Below are positions 35,878 to 45,870 of a stretch of 64,000 nt of DNA, piece by piece. This DNA is from an uncultured Dyadobacter sp. Lineage in GTDB: Bacteria; Bacteroidota; Bacteroidia; Cytophagales; Spirosomataceae. The position numbers and the translations under genes are program-made. The DNA is taken from positions 174,733 to 238,732 of the forward strand of contig NZ_CAMLSE010000015.1 of assembly GCF_946482605.1 (NCBI RefSeq). The letters are read 5' to 3'. Below the pieces are notes generated by a model. It worked only from the letters and a program-made list of their open reading frames with translations, was not told where the DNA came from and ran no database searches. The number at the start of each line of letters is the position of its first letter. Within the stretch, counting starts at the first letter, position 1.

Positions 35878-36867
35878 ATGTCAATATTAGCTTTCCAAAT
35901 GCCTGATAAGGTCGTCATGGAGAAAGCAGACGACTTTCACGGGTTGTTTGAGTTTAAGCCTTTAGAGAAAGGATACGGCGTAACCATTGGTAATGCGTTG
36001 CGTAGAATTCTCCTTTCTTCTTTGGAAGGTTATGCCATTACGAGCGTGAAGTTCCCAGGAGTTCTTCATGAATTTTCTTCTATCGAAGGTATAGTTGAGG
36101 ATGTTACGGAAATCATCCTGAACCTGAAAATGGTTCGTTTTAAAAAAGTTTCTGACCTGAGTGAGAGTAGGATCGTAGTAAACCTGAAAAATGTATCGGT
36201 GATCACTGCCGGCGACATTGGCAAGTTTACGAGCGCTTTTGAGGTTTTGAATCCGGATCAGGTCATTTGCCATATAGATGATCAGAAGGAGTTCGAAATG
36301 GAGCTTCTGCTGGATAAGGGTAGAGGTTATGTGCCAGCTGACGAACCAAGAGCTAATGAACTGCCTTTTGGTTATATCGCGGTTGACTCGATCTATACTC
36401 CGATCAAAAATGTGAAATACAGTGTGGAAAACACACGTGTAGAACAGCGTACGGACTACGAACGCCTTTTAATCGATATCCAGACAGATGGTTCTATCCA
36501 TCCTGAGGATGCATTGAAAGGTGCTGCAAATATTCTGATCCAACACTTCATGTTGTTCTCTGATCAAACGATGACGTTTGAAAAGCAAAAAGCAGAAGAG
36601 GATAACCAGGTGGATGAAGAAATGCTGCGTATGAGAAAGCTTCTGAAGACTTCATTGTCGGAGTTGGATCTTTCAGTACGGGCTTACAACTGTCTGAAAT
36701 CAGCGGATGTCAAGTCACTTGGTGATTTGGTAAGGCTTGAAATTTCTGATATGATGAAGTTTCGCAACTTCGGTAAGAAATCTCTGACCGAGTTGGAGCA
36801 GCTGGTGGCTGACAAACAGCTCACATTTGGAATGGACGTGACGAAGTATCGTCTGGACGAGGATTAA
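35878..36867 (+). CDS. rpoA: RNA polymerase alpha subunit
   Basis: The 329-residue protein has the N-terminal assembly domain ([31 protein letters not shown]) and the C-terminal DNA- and activator-contacting domain (about 245-329; [21 protein letters not shown], then [14 protein letters not shown]). An AAAGGAG sequence about 10 bases before the ATG is an unusually good Shine-Dalgarno site for this group. The 133-bp spacer ahead holds a terminator and two more inverted repeats. Confidence 0.98.
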   Translation: MSILAFQMPDKVVMEKADDFHGLFEFKPLEKGYGVTIGNALRRILLSSLEGYAITSVKFPGVLHEFSSIEGIVEDVTEIILNLKMVRFKKVSDLSESRIVVNLKNVSVITAGDIGKFTSAFEVLNPDQVICHIDDQKEFEMELLLDKGRGYVPADEPRANELPFGYIAVDSIYTPIKNVKYSVENTRVEQRTDYERLLIDIQTDGSIHPEDALKGAANILIQHFMLFSDQTMTFEKQKAEEDNQVDEEMLRMRKLLKTSLSELDLSVRAYNCLKSADVKSLGDLVRLEISDMMKFRNFGKKSLTELEQLVADKQLTFGMDVTKYRLDED

Positions 36868-36939
36868 TTAGTATTCCAATCATAAGTATGTATTCTGTAG
36901 CGCGCCTGTCGCCGCTCGAAGCAACTAAACAACAAAACA

Positions 36940-37503
36940 ATGAGACACGGTAAGAAAGACAATCATTTAGGAAGAACCGCATCCCACCGCAAGGCGATGC
37001 TTTCAAACATGGCTTCCTCTTTGATTCTCCACAAAAGAATTGAAACAACCCTGGCAAAGGCAAAGGAACTTCGCAAGTTCGTTGAGCCTCTGCTGACACG
37101 TGCGAAAGAAGATACTACCCACAACAGAAGGGTGGCATTTGCTTACCTGAATGACAAAGAATCCACAAAGGAGCTTTTCGGCGTCGTTTCAGACAAAATC
37201 GCATCTCGCCCGGGAGGTTATACGCGTATCATCAAACTGGGTAACCGTTTGGGTGATGCTGCTGAGACAGCCCTGATCGAGTTGGTTGATTTCAATGACG
37301 CGTTGCTGCTTGCCAATGCTGACAAACCTGCTAAGACTCGTCGCAGCAGAAGAGGAGGTAGCGGTAAAAAAGCAGAAGGTGCAGAAGTAGAAGCAGCTGC
37401 GCCCGTTAAAAAGGAAGACCATCCAATCGTAGCTGAGTCAGAACCAGCTGTTGAGGAAGCTCCTAAGACAGAAGAATTGCCAGGCGAAACTGAGAAGGAA
37501 TAG
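36940..37503 (+). CDS. rplQ: 50S ribosomal protein L17 with acidic/alanine tail
   Basis: The 187-residue L17 has the standard domain to about residue 125 ([23 protein letters not shown] region, then [27 protein letters not shown]). The remaining 60 residues are an Ala/Glu/Pro/Lys-rich tail; E. coli L17 is 127 residues. Extended L17 is common in Bacteroidota. It ends the alpha block and is followed by a terminator. Confidence 0.97.
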   Translation: MRHGKKDNHLGRTASHRKAMLSNMASSLILHKRIETTLAKAKELRKFVEPLLTRAKEDTTHNRRVAFAYLNDKESTKELFGVVSDKIASRPGGYTRIIKLGNRLGDAAETALIELVDFNDALLLANADKPAKTRRSRRGGSGKKAEGAEVEAAAPVKKEDHPIVAESEPAVEEAPKTEELPGETEKE

Positions 37504-37530
37504 TTTGGGAATTGAAAATTCAAATATAGG

Positions 37531-37566
37531 AAAAGGGTTGAACGGTTCTCGTTTAACCCTTTTTTA
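37531..37566 (+). terminator. Terminator after rplQ
   Basis: A 13-bp stem with one G-T pair (37531-37543 with 37551-37563), a 7-base loop and a T run closes the rpoA-rplQ unit. Confidence 0.87.
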
Positions 37567-37580
37567 TGAGTTAAAAACTG

Positions 37581-37588
37581 TATTTTTG
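37581..37588 (+). promoter_or_regulatory. Possible carA promoter -7 element
   Basis: TATTTTTG matches TAnnTTTG and lies about 70 bp before carA, just after the rplQ terminator. No clear TTTG element is visible at the usual upstream distance because the terminator occupies it. Confidence 0.5.
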
Positions 37589-37656
37589 CATCAAAATAAA
37601 AATCAGCTCGCAAGGAATGGCCTTTGAGGCGGGTAGATAAACAGAATAAACCATAT

Positions 37657-38763
37657 ATGAATCAGAAAAAGGAAGCTCTGTTGTTACTAGAAGACGGAAC
37701 CGCATACAGAGGACTAGCTTTGGGAATACATGGCACCACAGGCGGTGAAATTTGCTTCAATACTGGTATGACCGGCTATCAGGAAATTTACACTGACCCC
37801 TCTTACTACGGACAGATCATTGTCAACACCAATTCGCACATTGGTAACTATGGAGTTCAGCTCGAAGATGAGGAGGAATCTGGTTCTGTGAAGATCCGTG
37901 GAATGGTTTGTAACACCTTCTCTCAGATCTATTCCAGAGATACTGCAGATTTTTCATTGCAGGAGTATTTCGAGCGGGCGAACGTCGTCGGCATCAGTAA
38001 TGTCGACACACGGCACCTGGTGCGCCATGTGAGACAAAAGGGCGTAATGAATGCGATCATCTCATCCGAGATCCTGGATGAGGAAGAGCTTATGAAGGAA
38101 TTGAAGAAAATCCCTTCGATGGACGGGCTTGAATTATCTTCCGAAGTAACGACCGATGAGGCTTATTATATGGGAGATGAAGCTACTGCAAAATGGCGGG
38201 TAGCTGTCATGGACTACGGTATCAAGAAGAGCATTCTGAATAACTTGACTTCAAGAGGTTGCTATTGCAAGGTCTTTCCGGCACAGGCTTCCTACGAAGA
38301 AGTAATGGAATGGAAGCCCGACGGGTTTTTCATTTCAAATGGCCCGGGCGACCCTTCTGCCATGGCCTACGCGGTAACGAACGTGAAGCAAATGGTGGAG
38401 ACTGATAAGCCGCTCTTCGGAATTTGCCTTGGGCACCAGTTGTTGGCCCTTTCGAGTGGTATCAATACCTATAAAATGCACCACGGGCACCGGGGGCTCA
38501 ATCACCCGGTGAAAAATCTGATCACAGGTCTTTGTGAAATAACTTCACAGAACCACGGATTTGCTGTGAACCCCGACGAAATTGACAGTCATCCTGACAT
38601 TGAGGTAACACATGTCAACCTGAATGATAAAACGATTGAAGGTATCCGCAGAAAAGATCACCCGGCATTCTCGGTGCAATATCACCCCGAAGCGTCACCG
38701 GGGCCGCACGATTCTCGTTATCTGTTCGATGAATTTATTAAGCTGCTTAACGCGGCCAGCTGA
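37657..38763 (+). CDS. carA: Carbamoyl-phosphate synthase small (glutaminase) subunit
   Basis: The 368-residue subunit hydrolyses glutamine and passes ammonia to CarB for arginine and pyrimidine synthesis. The N-terminal CPSase domain contains FNTGMTGYQEIYTDPSY; the class I amidotransferase domain has nucleophile Cys257 (FGICLGHQ) with His343 and Glu345 (QYHPEASPGP). I chose the ATG at 37657, since residues upstream of it are not family-like. carB is not adjacent, so the two subunits must be coordinated at a distance. It is a single-gene unit with its own terminator. Confidence 0.97.
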   Translation: MNQKKEALLLLEDGTAYRGLALGIHGTTGGEICFNTGMTGYQEIYTDPSYYGQIIVNTNSHIGNYGVQLEDEEESGSVKIRGMVCNTFSQIYSRDTADFSLQEYFERANVVGISNVDTRHLVRHVRQKGVMNAIISSEILDEEELMKELKKIPSMDGLELSSEVTTDEAYYMGDEATAKWRVAVMDYGIKKSILNNLTSRGCYCKVFPAQASYEEVMEWKPDGFFISNGPGDPSAMAYAVTNVKQMVETDKPLFGICLGHQLLALSSGINTYKMHHGHRGLNHPVKNLITGLCEITSQNHGFAVNPDEIDSHPDIEVTHVNLNDKTIEGIRRKDHPAFSVQYHPEASPGPHDSRYLFDEFIKLLNAAS

Positions 38764-38766
38764 TAA

Positions 38767-38798
38767 AAAAATCCCTCTGCGAATGCGGAGGGATTTTT
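38767..38798. terminator. Bidirectional terminator between carA and the rhodanese gene
   Basis: AAAAATCCCTCTGC (38767-38780) pairs with GCGGAGGGATTTTT (38785-38798) with one G-T pair around a GAAT loop. A and T runs on both sides let it serve both converging genes. Confidence 0.88.
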
Positions 38799-38816
38799 GT
38801 TTAACGCCAAATATCA

Positions 38817-39518
38817 TTACAAACTGGATCCAAGCAGTTCACGGAAGTTCTTTTCTTCCATGAAGCCATTCCTGCGCATGACAAGCTTGCCATTTTTGTA
38901 AAGGAGAAAGGCGGGTATTTCATCGATTCCAAGTTCCCTGGCAAGTGCCTTGTTAGGATCATAGGAGACCATTTCAATTTTAGCCTTGCCCTGGTATTCA
39001 GTTTGCAGTTTGGTGATCGTCGGAAGCATTTTGACGCAAGGCAGGCACCATTTGGCATAGAAGTCGACCAGAACGATCTGCTCCGAGTTTATGATTTTGT
39101 TAAATTCTGTTGGACTTAAACCGGGCACGCCGGATTTATTGGCGCCTTCGACTGTTTTACCGGAGGTGTTCCATTTCAGGTAGCCGCCTTTCATATCATA
39201 AACTTCGCTGAAACCATTCTCCCTTAAAACCGAAGCGGCCGCGGCACTCCTTCCGCCCGATAAGCAATACACGAATACCGGCTTGCTTTTATCCAGTTTG
39301 GTAATTTTATCCTTGAAATCTGTGCTTTTGAAGTCGACGTTATCGGCGTTCCTCAAATGTCCCTCCTCGTACTCCTCCGGCGTGCGGACGTCGAGAAGCT
39401 GGGCGTCCTTGTTTTTGGACAGTTTATTCTCAAATTCTTCCATACTGACCTGTGCCAGAGCCTGGAAGGTTAGTGCAGATGCCAGGAACAGTAATGTTGA
39501 AATGCGGGTTATTTTCAT
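38817..39518 (-). CDS. Secreted rhodanese-thioredoxin fusion protein
   Basis: The 233-residue protein has a signal peptide (1-22, ending ALAQ), a rhodanese domain (about 25-125) with active-site Cys85 in YCLSGGRS, and a thioredoxin domain (about 130-233) with the redox pair Cys158/Cys161 in KWCLPC and the cis-proline in GIDEIPAFLL. A periplasmic sulfur-transfer or disulfide-handling role follows from the domains: the thioredoxin part could reduce a persulfide or disulfide formed on the rhodanese cysteine. The substrate is unknown. It converges on carA and is divergent from eno. Confidence 0.88.
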   Translation of the reverse strand: MKITRISTLLFLASALTFQALAQVSMEEFENKLSKNKDAQLLDVRTPEEYEEGHLRNADNVDFKSTDFKDKITKLDKSKPVFVYCLSGGRSAAAASVLRENGFSEVYDMKGGYLKWNTSGKTVEGANKSGVPGLSPTEFNKIINSEQIVLVDFYAKWCLPCVKMLPTITKLQTEYQGKAKIEMVSYDPNKALARELGIDEIPAFLLYKNGKLVMRRNGFMEEKNFRELLGSSL

Positions 39519-39628
39519 CGAAAATGCGGTGGTTGATGAGATCGTAAATTTAGCCGAAAATCAAATGGAGTTTATGGATGACGATTTTTTTGTGTTATTT
39601 TGTACCGTTAACATATTCCAATTTTTAA

Positions 39629-40918
<1,290 letters not shown>

Positions 40919-40930
40919 TCAACCACATCA

Positions 40931-40962
40931 GAGAGCCGGAGCCCAGTGCTCCGGTTCTCGTT
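40931..40962 (+). terminator. Hairpin between eno and the division gene
   Basis: A 12-bp stem with one G-T pair (40931-40942 with 40948-40959) and a 5-base loop is followed by only a short T run (GTTT). It may cause partial termination and so lower expression of the downstream gene. Confidence 0.55.
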
Positions 40963-40978
40963 TCAGGGCATTCCCAAG

Positions 40979-41311
40979 ATGAAAAACCATTCGTTCTGGT
41001 CTCTGCACACATTGAAGAACTTCTATGTAGCCACGTTTGTCGCGTGGTTGATATGGATATTGTTTCTTGATAACAACAATGCCCGGATCGTGCTTTCGAA
41101 CCGGATGAAGATGAAGGATCTTGAAAAAGAAAAGGCTATCCTTCTGACGAAAATCAAGGAAGTTAAAAAAGAACGTAATGAGGTTTTCGGAAACCCTAAA
41201 ATGCTCGAAAAATGGGCTCGGGAGAAGTTTATGATGCGCCGGCCCAACGAGGAGGTTTATGTGATCGTAGATGAGAACAACCAGCCCGTCGAAAGCAAAA
41301 AGGCAGAATAA
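40979..41311 (+). CDS. FtsB/DivIC-like septum formation initiator protein
   Basis: The 110-residue protein has a short cytoplasmic N-terminus, one membrane helix (about 16-32, ATFVAWLIWILFL) and a periplasmic coiled coil (about 40-75, KMKDLEKEKAILLTKIKEVKKE) followed by EKWAREKFMMRRPNEEVYVIVDE, the end motif of the FtsB/DivIC family. These proteins link early and late divisome parts with FtsL and FtsQ. The ATG at 40979 is chosen; a TTG at 40946 lies in the upstream hairpin. It is between eno and gpmI. Confidence 0.88.
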   Translation: MKNHSFWSLHTLKNFYVATFVAWLIWILFLDNNNARIVLSNRMKMKDLEKEKAILLTKIKEVKKERNEVFGNPKMLEKWAREKFMMRRPNEEVYVIVDENNQPVESKKAE

Positions 41312-41356
41312 GGGCGCCGCATCCCTTCAATACTTACACAATTAATATTTAAGACA

Positions 41357-42889
41357 TTGAGCAAGAAAGTTATTCTCATTATCATGGACGGCTGGGGAAT
41401 CGCCAAGTCAGGCGAAGAAAGCCGGTCAGCCATTCTCGCTGCACAGACACCGTTTTACGATTCGATTTTGCAGCAATATCCACATAGCATGCTCGAAGCA
41501 AGCGGGTTGGCAGTAGGGTTACCCGATGGCCAAATGGGTAACTCGGAAGTGGGGCATACCAATCTTGGCGCAGGCCGCGTCGTTTACCAGGATCTTGTGA
41601 AAATCAACCTGGCTGTTTCGGAAGGAACGTTAGCTCAGGAGCCTGCATTGGTAAATGCGTTAAACTATGCACAAACTCAGGGAAAGAGCGTTCACTTCAT
41701 CGGCCTGGTTTCCGATGGTGGGGTGCATTCACACATCGAACACGTGAAAGGCCTCTGCAAAATAGCTGCCGACCGCGGGTTGAGCAATGTGTTTGTACAT
41801 GCATTCACCGACGGCCGGGATACAGATCCAAAGAGTGGCTTAGGCTTTCTGACCGACCTGAACGAATCAATGGCTAATACAACCGGGCAAATCGCCAGCA
41901 TTACGGGACGGTATTATGCTATGGACCGCGATAAGCGCTGGGAGCGTGTGAAACTGGCTTATGACGCAATGGTGCTCGGAGAAGGCAAGCATGTGCCGGC
42001 GGCCGACGTTTTGAAGGCCGTACAAGCTTCCTACGAAGAAGGGGTAACCGATGAATTTATTCATCCCATTATAGCCACGAATGCAGACGGTTCTCGGCTT
42101 GCCCTGATCCAGGACGGAGACGTAGTGCTGTGCTTCAATTTCCGTACTGACCGTGGCCGCGAAATTACAGAAGCGCTCACCCAGCAGGACTTCCATGAGC
42201 AGAATATGCACAAGCTGAATTTGAAGTACGTCACAATGACCAATTATGATGATACTTTCAAAGGCGTGGATGTCATTTTTGATAAGGACAACCTGAACAA
42301 CACGTTGGGTGAAGTGTTGGAAGCTGCCGGGAAAAAGCAGATCCGGATCGCTGAAACGGAGAAGTATCCACACGTTACGTTCTTCTTCTCCGGAGGACGC
42401 GAGAAGCCTTTTGAAGGCGAAAGCCGATTGCTATGCCCTTCGCCGAAAGTTGCGACATATGACCTGCAACCTGAAATGTCTGCATTTGGCATCCGGGACG
42501 CCATCGTTCCTGAACTCGAGAAGGAAGATGTAGACTTTGTTTGTCTCAATTTTGCGAATGCCGACATGGTTGGGCATACCGGTGTTTTCGAAGCCGCCGT
42601 AAAGGCCTGCGAAACGGTAGATCAATGTGTGCAAGCGGTTGTGACAACCGGTTTAAATCATGGATACTCGTCAATCATTATCGCCGATCACGGCAATTCT
42701 GATTATATGATGAATGATGACGGATCGCCTAATACAGCGCATTCGCTTAACCTGGTTCCCTGCATCCTGGTGGACAATAACTATCAAAATCCAATTAAAA
42801 ATGGTAAGCTTGCGGATGTAGCACCGACCATTCTGGCATTGATGGGTATTGCCCAGCCGGTGGAGATGACCGGAACGAGCATTCTTTAA
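41357..42889 (+). CDS. gpmI: 2,3-bisphosphoglycerate-independent phosphoglycerate mutase
   Basis: The 510-residue manganese enzyme interconverts 3- and 2-phosphoglycerate. The metal-binding Asp11 lies in IIMDGWG and the phosphoserine nucleophile is Ser63 in MGNSEVGH; DHGNSD near the end supplies more metal ligands. The start is TTG at 41357: the first in-frame ATG lies inside MDGWG and would delete the first strand. No ATG occurs in frame just upstream. It follows the FtsB-like gene by 45 bp and eno by about 440 bp. Confidence 0.96.
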   Translation: MSKKVILIIMDGWGIAKSGEESRSAILAAQTPFYDSILQQYPHSMLEASGLAVGLPDGQMGNSEVGHTNLGAGRVVYQDLVKINLAVSEGTLAQEPALVNALNYAQTQGKSVHFIGLVSDGGVHSHIEHVKGLCKIAADRGLSNVFVHAFTDGRDTDPKSGLGFLTDLNESMANTTGQIASITGRYYAMDRDKRWERVKLAYDAMVLGEGKHVPAADVLKAVQASYEEGVTDEFIHPIIATNADGSRLALIQDGDVVLCFNFRTDRGREITEALTQQDFHEQNMHKLNLKYVTMTNYDDTFKGVDVIFDKDNLNNTLGEVLEAAGKKQIRIAETEKYPHVTFFFSGGREKPFEGESRLLCPSPKVATYDLQPEMSAFGIRDAIVPELEKEDVDFVCLNFANADMVGHTGVFEAAVKACETVDQCVQAVVTTGLNHGYSSIIIADHGNSDYMMNDDGSPNTAHSLNLVPCILVDNNYQNPIKNGKLADVAPTILALMGIAQPVEMTGTSIL

Positions 42890-42916
42890 ACTTAACAGCA
42901 TTAAATGATGTTAACC

Positions 42917-42949
42917 AGCAGAGGGTCCGGAGGGCTCTCTGCTTTTTTT
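42917..42949 (+). terminator. Terminator after gpmI
   Basis: An 11-bp stem (42917-42927 with 42933-42943, including one or two G-T pairs) with a 5-base loop is followed by T7. Confidence 0.87.
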
Positions 42950-42990
42950 AGCCATTACTGCCTTGTCCCGATAATGGGGCACTACATTCC

Positions 42991-43602
42991 ATGAATCAAC
43001 CAACTTTCCTTCATTTGCCAGGTGCGTTCTGCATTTCATCGGGCAGTTTCCTACTAGTGCTTTTATTTTTGTCGCTGACATCTTGTGGGCGCGAGGAAGC
43101 GCAGGACGACGGTCCTAAGGTGTATTATGATTTAAAAGGCTTCATCGAGAATCAGATTATTTACCTGAATGATAAAAAGCCTGAGATCAGCAAGACAGCC
43201 AGGCTGGGTGGAAAAAGCGAAGTTTCAACAACCAGGGAAGTGGACTGGAAAAAAGAACTTGAACTATTCGTTCAGGCCGACCTTAATAAGCCTTCCTACC
43301 GGCAGAGCTACGACATTGCGCGATCTGATTCCATGCGCTATGAGTACAAGGTCAGGGCGAATGTGAATTTGCCGGTCAGGTACCTCAAAATCGAAACGGA
43401 CTCTGTTTTAAAGCAGCCGCTGTATATTGAAGCCCTGATTCACACAAGCAATAAGATTTACGATTCCGAAAAGAAGATTGTGATGTGGCTGGGAAAGAAA
43501 GATAACCTCTTGCAAGTCAACAGTTATGAGGTTGACGGTTACCAGAAGTTGGTTTTAATGGACAAAAAGGTTTTTAGTATTCGGACAAAAATAGGATTAT
43601 GA
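42991..43602 (+). CDS. Lipoprotein of unknown function
   Basis: I do not recognise this 203-residue protein. It carries a lipoprotein signal (LLFLSLTSC, Cys32) and then a soluble domain with alternating charged and beta-prone segments, for example VYYDLKGFIENQIIYLND and VRYLKIETDSVLKQPLYIEALI. No membrane segment follows. It stands between two terminators, so it is probably a single-gene unit. It seems to be one of the conserved small Bacteroidota lipoproteins without an assigned role. Confidence 0.7.
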   Translation: MNQPTFLHLPGAFCISSGSFLLVLLFLSLTSCGREEAQDDGPKVYYDLKGFIENQIIYLNDKKPEISKTARLGGKSEVSTTREVDWKKELELFVQADLNKPSYRQSYDIARSDSMRYEYKVRANVNLPVRYLKIETDSVLKQPLYIEALIHTSNKIYDSEKKIVMWLGKKDNLLQVNSYEVDGYQKLVLMDKKVFSIRTKIGL

Positions 43603-43929
43603 CGGGTTTGTGGCCTGCGTGGCGCTGTACTCTAGCACCATAGTTTGGGTAAACATTACCCAATTTTCTACCGCCGATTTGAAATGGCCGGTGGTTTAGC
43701 AGACTTTCACACAGGAGAATTTATCCAGGTAAAGGAGCCTTTTTCGCAAGAATTAGGCTCTTTTTTTATGTGAATGAGCAAAGTTTCCCGATTTCTTGCG
43801 GGCCATAAGTGGCGTTCTGGAAATTATGCGGCACAGAATTGGTTTCAAACGGAATCAGAATCATGTAGACCCGGATTTTATTTTAACCGTCACATGGAAA
43901 CTAAATCACACAAGTAAACTTTTAAATCA
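43603..43929 (+). other. Structured intergenic region of 327 bp
   Basis: No gene is supported here. There is an 8-bp stem with a 3-base loop (TTGGGTAA 43645-43652 with TTACCCAA 43656-43663), then an imperfect repeat around 43670-43700 (ACCGCC ... GGCCGGTGGT), and the terminator-like element at 43735-43767. The remainder to 43929 should contain the promoter of the coiled-coil gene, but no consensus element is clear. A small RNA or a long 3' end is possible. Confidence 0.5.
43735..43767 (+). terminator. Terminator-like stem with T7
   Basis: GAGCCT (43735-43740) pairs with AGGCTC (43755-43760) around a 14-base loop, followed by seven T. It lies 130 bp after the unknown lipoprotein gene, so either the transcript has a long 3' end or it terminates a separate small RNA. 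Confidence 0.6.
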
Positions 43930-44883
43930 ATGCAACAAGAACAGAAAAATAAGCAAAGCATAGCATGGGCGATGGTCGTTGTCCTTGGGCTTGCAACAGC
44001 CATGTTTGGCTACCTGTTTACTACTCAAAAGCAAGAATTGACTCAGCAGGAGTCGATGGTAGTTGAAAAAGCGAGAGAGCTTGCTGTAACCAAAACTAAA
44101 CTGGATTCTATTTCTACGGTGCTCGACGCCAAGATTGCGGAAGTTGAGAAATTGGGTGGTGACGTAACTGAGCTCACCAAAATGAAGGAGAAACTTGAAG
44201 CTGATAAAGTAGCATTCTCACGCAGCAGAAGAGTTGAAACTAACAAGTATCTCGGAAAGATTAAGGAATATGAAAAATTCCTGACAGAAAAGGACGAGAT
44301 GATAGCCCAGTTGAAAGCTGAAAACGAGCACCTGGTGGCAAGCAATGATTCCCTGCACACACACGTTGGGACGCTTACCAGCGAACGCGAACGTTTGGTA
44401 CAACGCCAGGCTGAGCTGACTGACTCTGTGGTAACATTTACCGCCGCAAACAAAGAGCTGAGCGCGAAAGTGACAAAAGCTGCCGCACTGAAAGCTCAAA
44501 ACCTGAAAATCCTGACTGTTAATTCAAGAGGCAAAACCAGAGAAAAAGAAGAATACAAAGCCAGCCGTGTTGATAAGCTGAAACTGGTGTTCACCCTACC
44601 TGAAAATGAACTGACTGCTCAGGAACCGAAAGACATTTATGTAAGAGTGTTGGATCCAGAGGGAGCAGTTGTAGCTGACGACGCTACCGGCTCAGGCGAG
44701 TTTGAAGTAGATGGAGCTCCGTCCAAATTCACAACCCGTGAGTCCATTGCATATCAGAACAACAACCAAAAAGTGGAAATGTTGTATGATTACACTTCCA
44801 AGTTCCGCCCTGGAAAATACAATGTGGAGCTTTATGCAGAAGGATATAAAATTGGAGGTGGAAACTTCACCATCAAGAAATAA
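43930..44883 (+). CDS. Membrane-anchored coiled-coil protein of unknown function (paralogue B)
   Basis: This 317-residue protein is a paralogue of the one at 11496-12404, with the same layout: one membrane helix (about 11-30), a long periplasmic coiled coil (about 34-190) and a beta-rich C-terminal domain (about 195-317; IYVRVLDPEGAVVADD, then FRPGKYNVELYAEGYKIGGGNF). Shared blocks include LDSIS, LGGDVTEL, GKIKEYEKFLTEKDEMIAQL and the terminal motif. No named family is recognised. Its own upstream region and a terminator right after it make it a single gene, like its paralogue, so the pair may have distinct regulation but similar work. Confidence 0.75.
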   Translation: MQQEQKNKQSIAWAMVVVLGLATAMFGYLFTTQKQELTQQESMVVEKARELAVTKTKLDSISTVLDAKIAEVEKLGGDVTELTKMKEKLEADKVAFSRSRRVETNKYLGKIKEYEKFLTEKDEMIAQLKAENEHLVASNDSLHTHVGTLTSERERLVQRQAELTDSVVTFTAANKELSAKVTKAAALKAQNLKILTVNSRGKTREKEEYKASRVDKLKLVFTLPENELTAQEPKDIYVRVLDPEGAVVADDATGSGEFEVDGAPSKFTTRESIAYQNNNQKVEMLYDYTSKFRPGKYNVELYAEGYKIGGGNFTIKK

Positions 44884-44913
44884 GGATATAACTTCACACC
44901 ATGCATAGCTATA

Positions 44914-44946
44914 AGGCAGTCGGTCATCAGGCCGGCTGCCTTTTTT
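44914..44946 (+). terminator. Terminator after paralogue B
   Basis: AGGCAGTCGG (44914-44923) pairs with CCGGCTGCCT (44932-44941) with one G-T pair and an 8-base loop; T6 follows. Confidence 0.87.
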
Positions 44947-44952
44947 GTGTTA

Positions 44953-45843
44953 TTACTGTCCGGTCTGCTGGTTGATGATGTCAATAAAATGACGAAGCTC
45001 CTCGGTACGCTCCGGACCGGACTCGGGGTAAGTCATTTTTAGCTTTTTTAATTCCTCGGCGATGATTTCGGCCACGGTCAGCCGCAGGTTTTTTTTGTCG
45101 TCGGCCGGTATCACATACCACGGCGCTTTTTCAGTGGCCGTCGCATTAATGCAGTCTTCGTAAGCCTGCATGTACTCGTCCCATTTTTCGCGTACCTTCA
45201 CATCCTGCTCTTCGAACTTCCAGTTTTTGGATGGATCTTCAATGCGTTCGATCAGCCTTTCTGCCTGCTCTTTCTTCGACACATTCAGGAAGAATTTGAT
45301 CACCCGGATTCCATTCCGGTAAAGGTATTTTTCGAGATTCCGGATGTCCGAATACCGATGTTTCCAGACTTTATCGAGGTCCTCCGTCAGTTCGGCTGGG
45401 AGCCGTTGAGATTGGGTTAGGATTTCGGGCTGAACCTTTACAACCAGCACCTCTTCATAATAACTGCGGTTGAAAATGGTGATCGTACCGCGCTGAGGCA
45501 AAACAAGGTTGGTACGCCAAAGGAAATCATGGCCCAGTTCGGTTTCAGTGGGCCTCTTAAAGGAATGTATTTTCACTCCCACAGGATTTACTCCGGACAG
45601 GACATGTTTGATAGTCCCGTCCTTCCCGGCAGCGTCCATTGCCTGAAATATGACGAGCAAGCCGTAGCGGTTGTGTGCGTACATCATGCTTTGGAGCTCG
45701 TCCAGTTCTTTCGAAGACTGGATTTGCATGGCCTCATATTCGGCCTTGTCCGCATAGATGTCTTTGACCTTTGTTTTTACCTTACTGATATCCAGTTTTT
45801 TGCTGCCGTCGTAGCGATAGTCGTCTGAATTGAAGTCTGACAT
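44953..45843 (-). CDS. Polyphosphate kinase 2 family protein
   Basis: The 296-residue protein uses inorganic polyphosphate to phosphorylate nucleotides. The Walker A-like loop is IFQAMDAAGKDGTI (about 65-78) and the Walker B/lid region is FNRSYYEEVLVVKV, both PPK2 signatures; WYVIPADDKKNLRL is near the end. The single-domain form is of the class I or III type, which can act on AMP, ADP or both; the sequence alone does not decide. Its gene is 27 bp after rdgB on the same strand, so both could join nucleotide-pool control. Confidence 0.92.
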   Translation of the reverse strand: MSDFNSDDYRYDGSKKLDISKVKTKVKDIYADKAEYEAMQIQSSKELDELQSMMYAHNRYGLLVIFQAMDAAGKDGTIKHVLSGVNPVGVKIHSFKRPTETELGHDFLWRTNLVLPQRGTITIFNRSYYEEVLVVKVQPEILTQSQRLPAELTEDLDKVWKHRYSDIRNLEKYLYRNGIRVIKFFLNVSKKEQAERLIERIEDPSKNWKFEEQDVKVREKWDEYMQAYEDCINATATEKAPWYVIPADDKKNLRLTVAEIIAEELKKLKMTYPESGPERTEELRHFIDIINQQTGQ

Positions 45844-45870
45844 GTCCGGTTGATTTAATGTGAATAAAAA

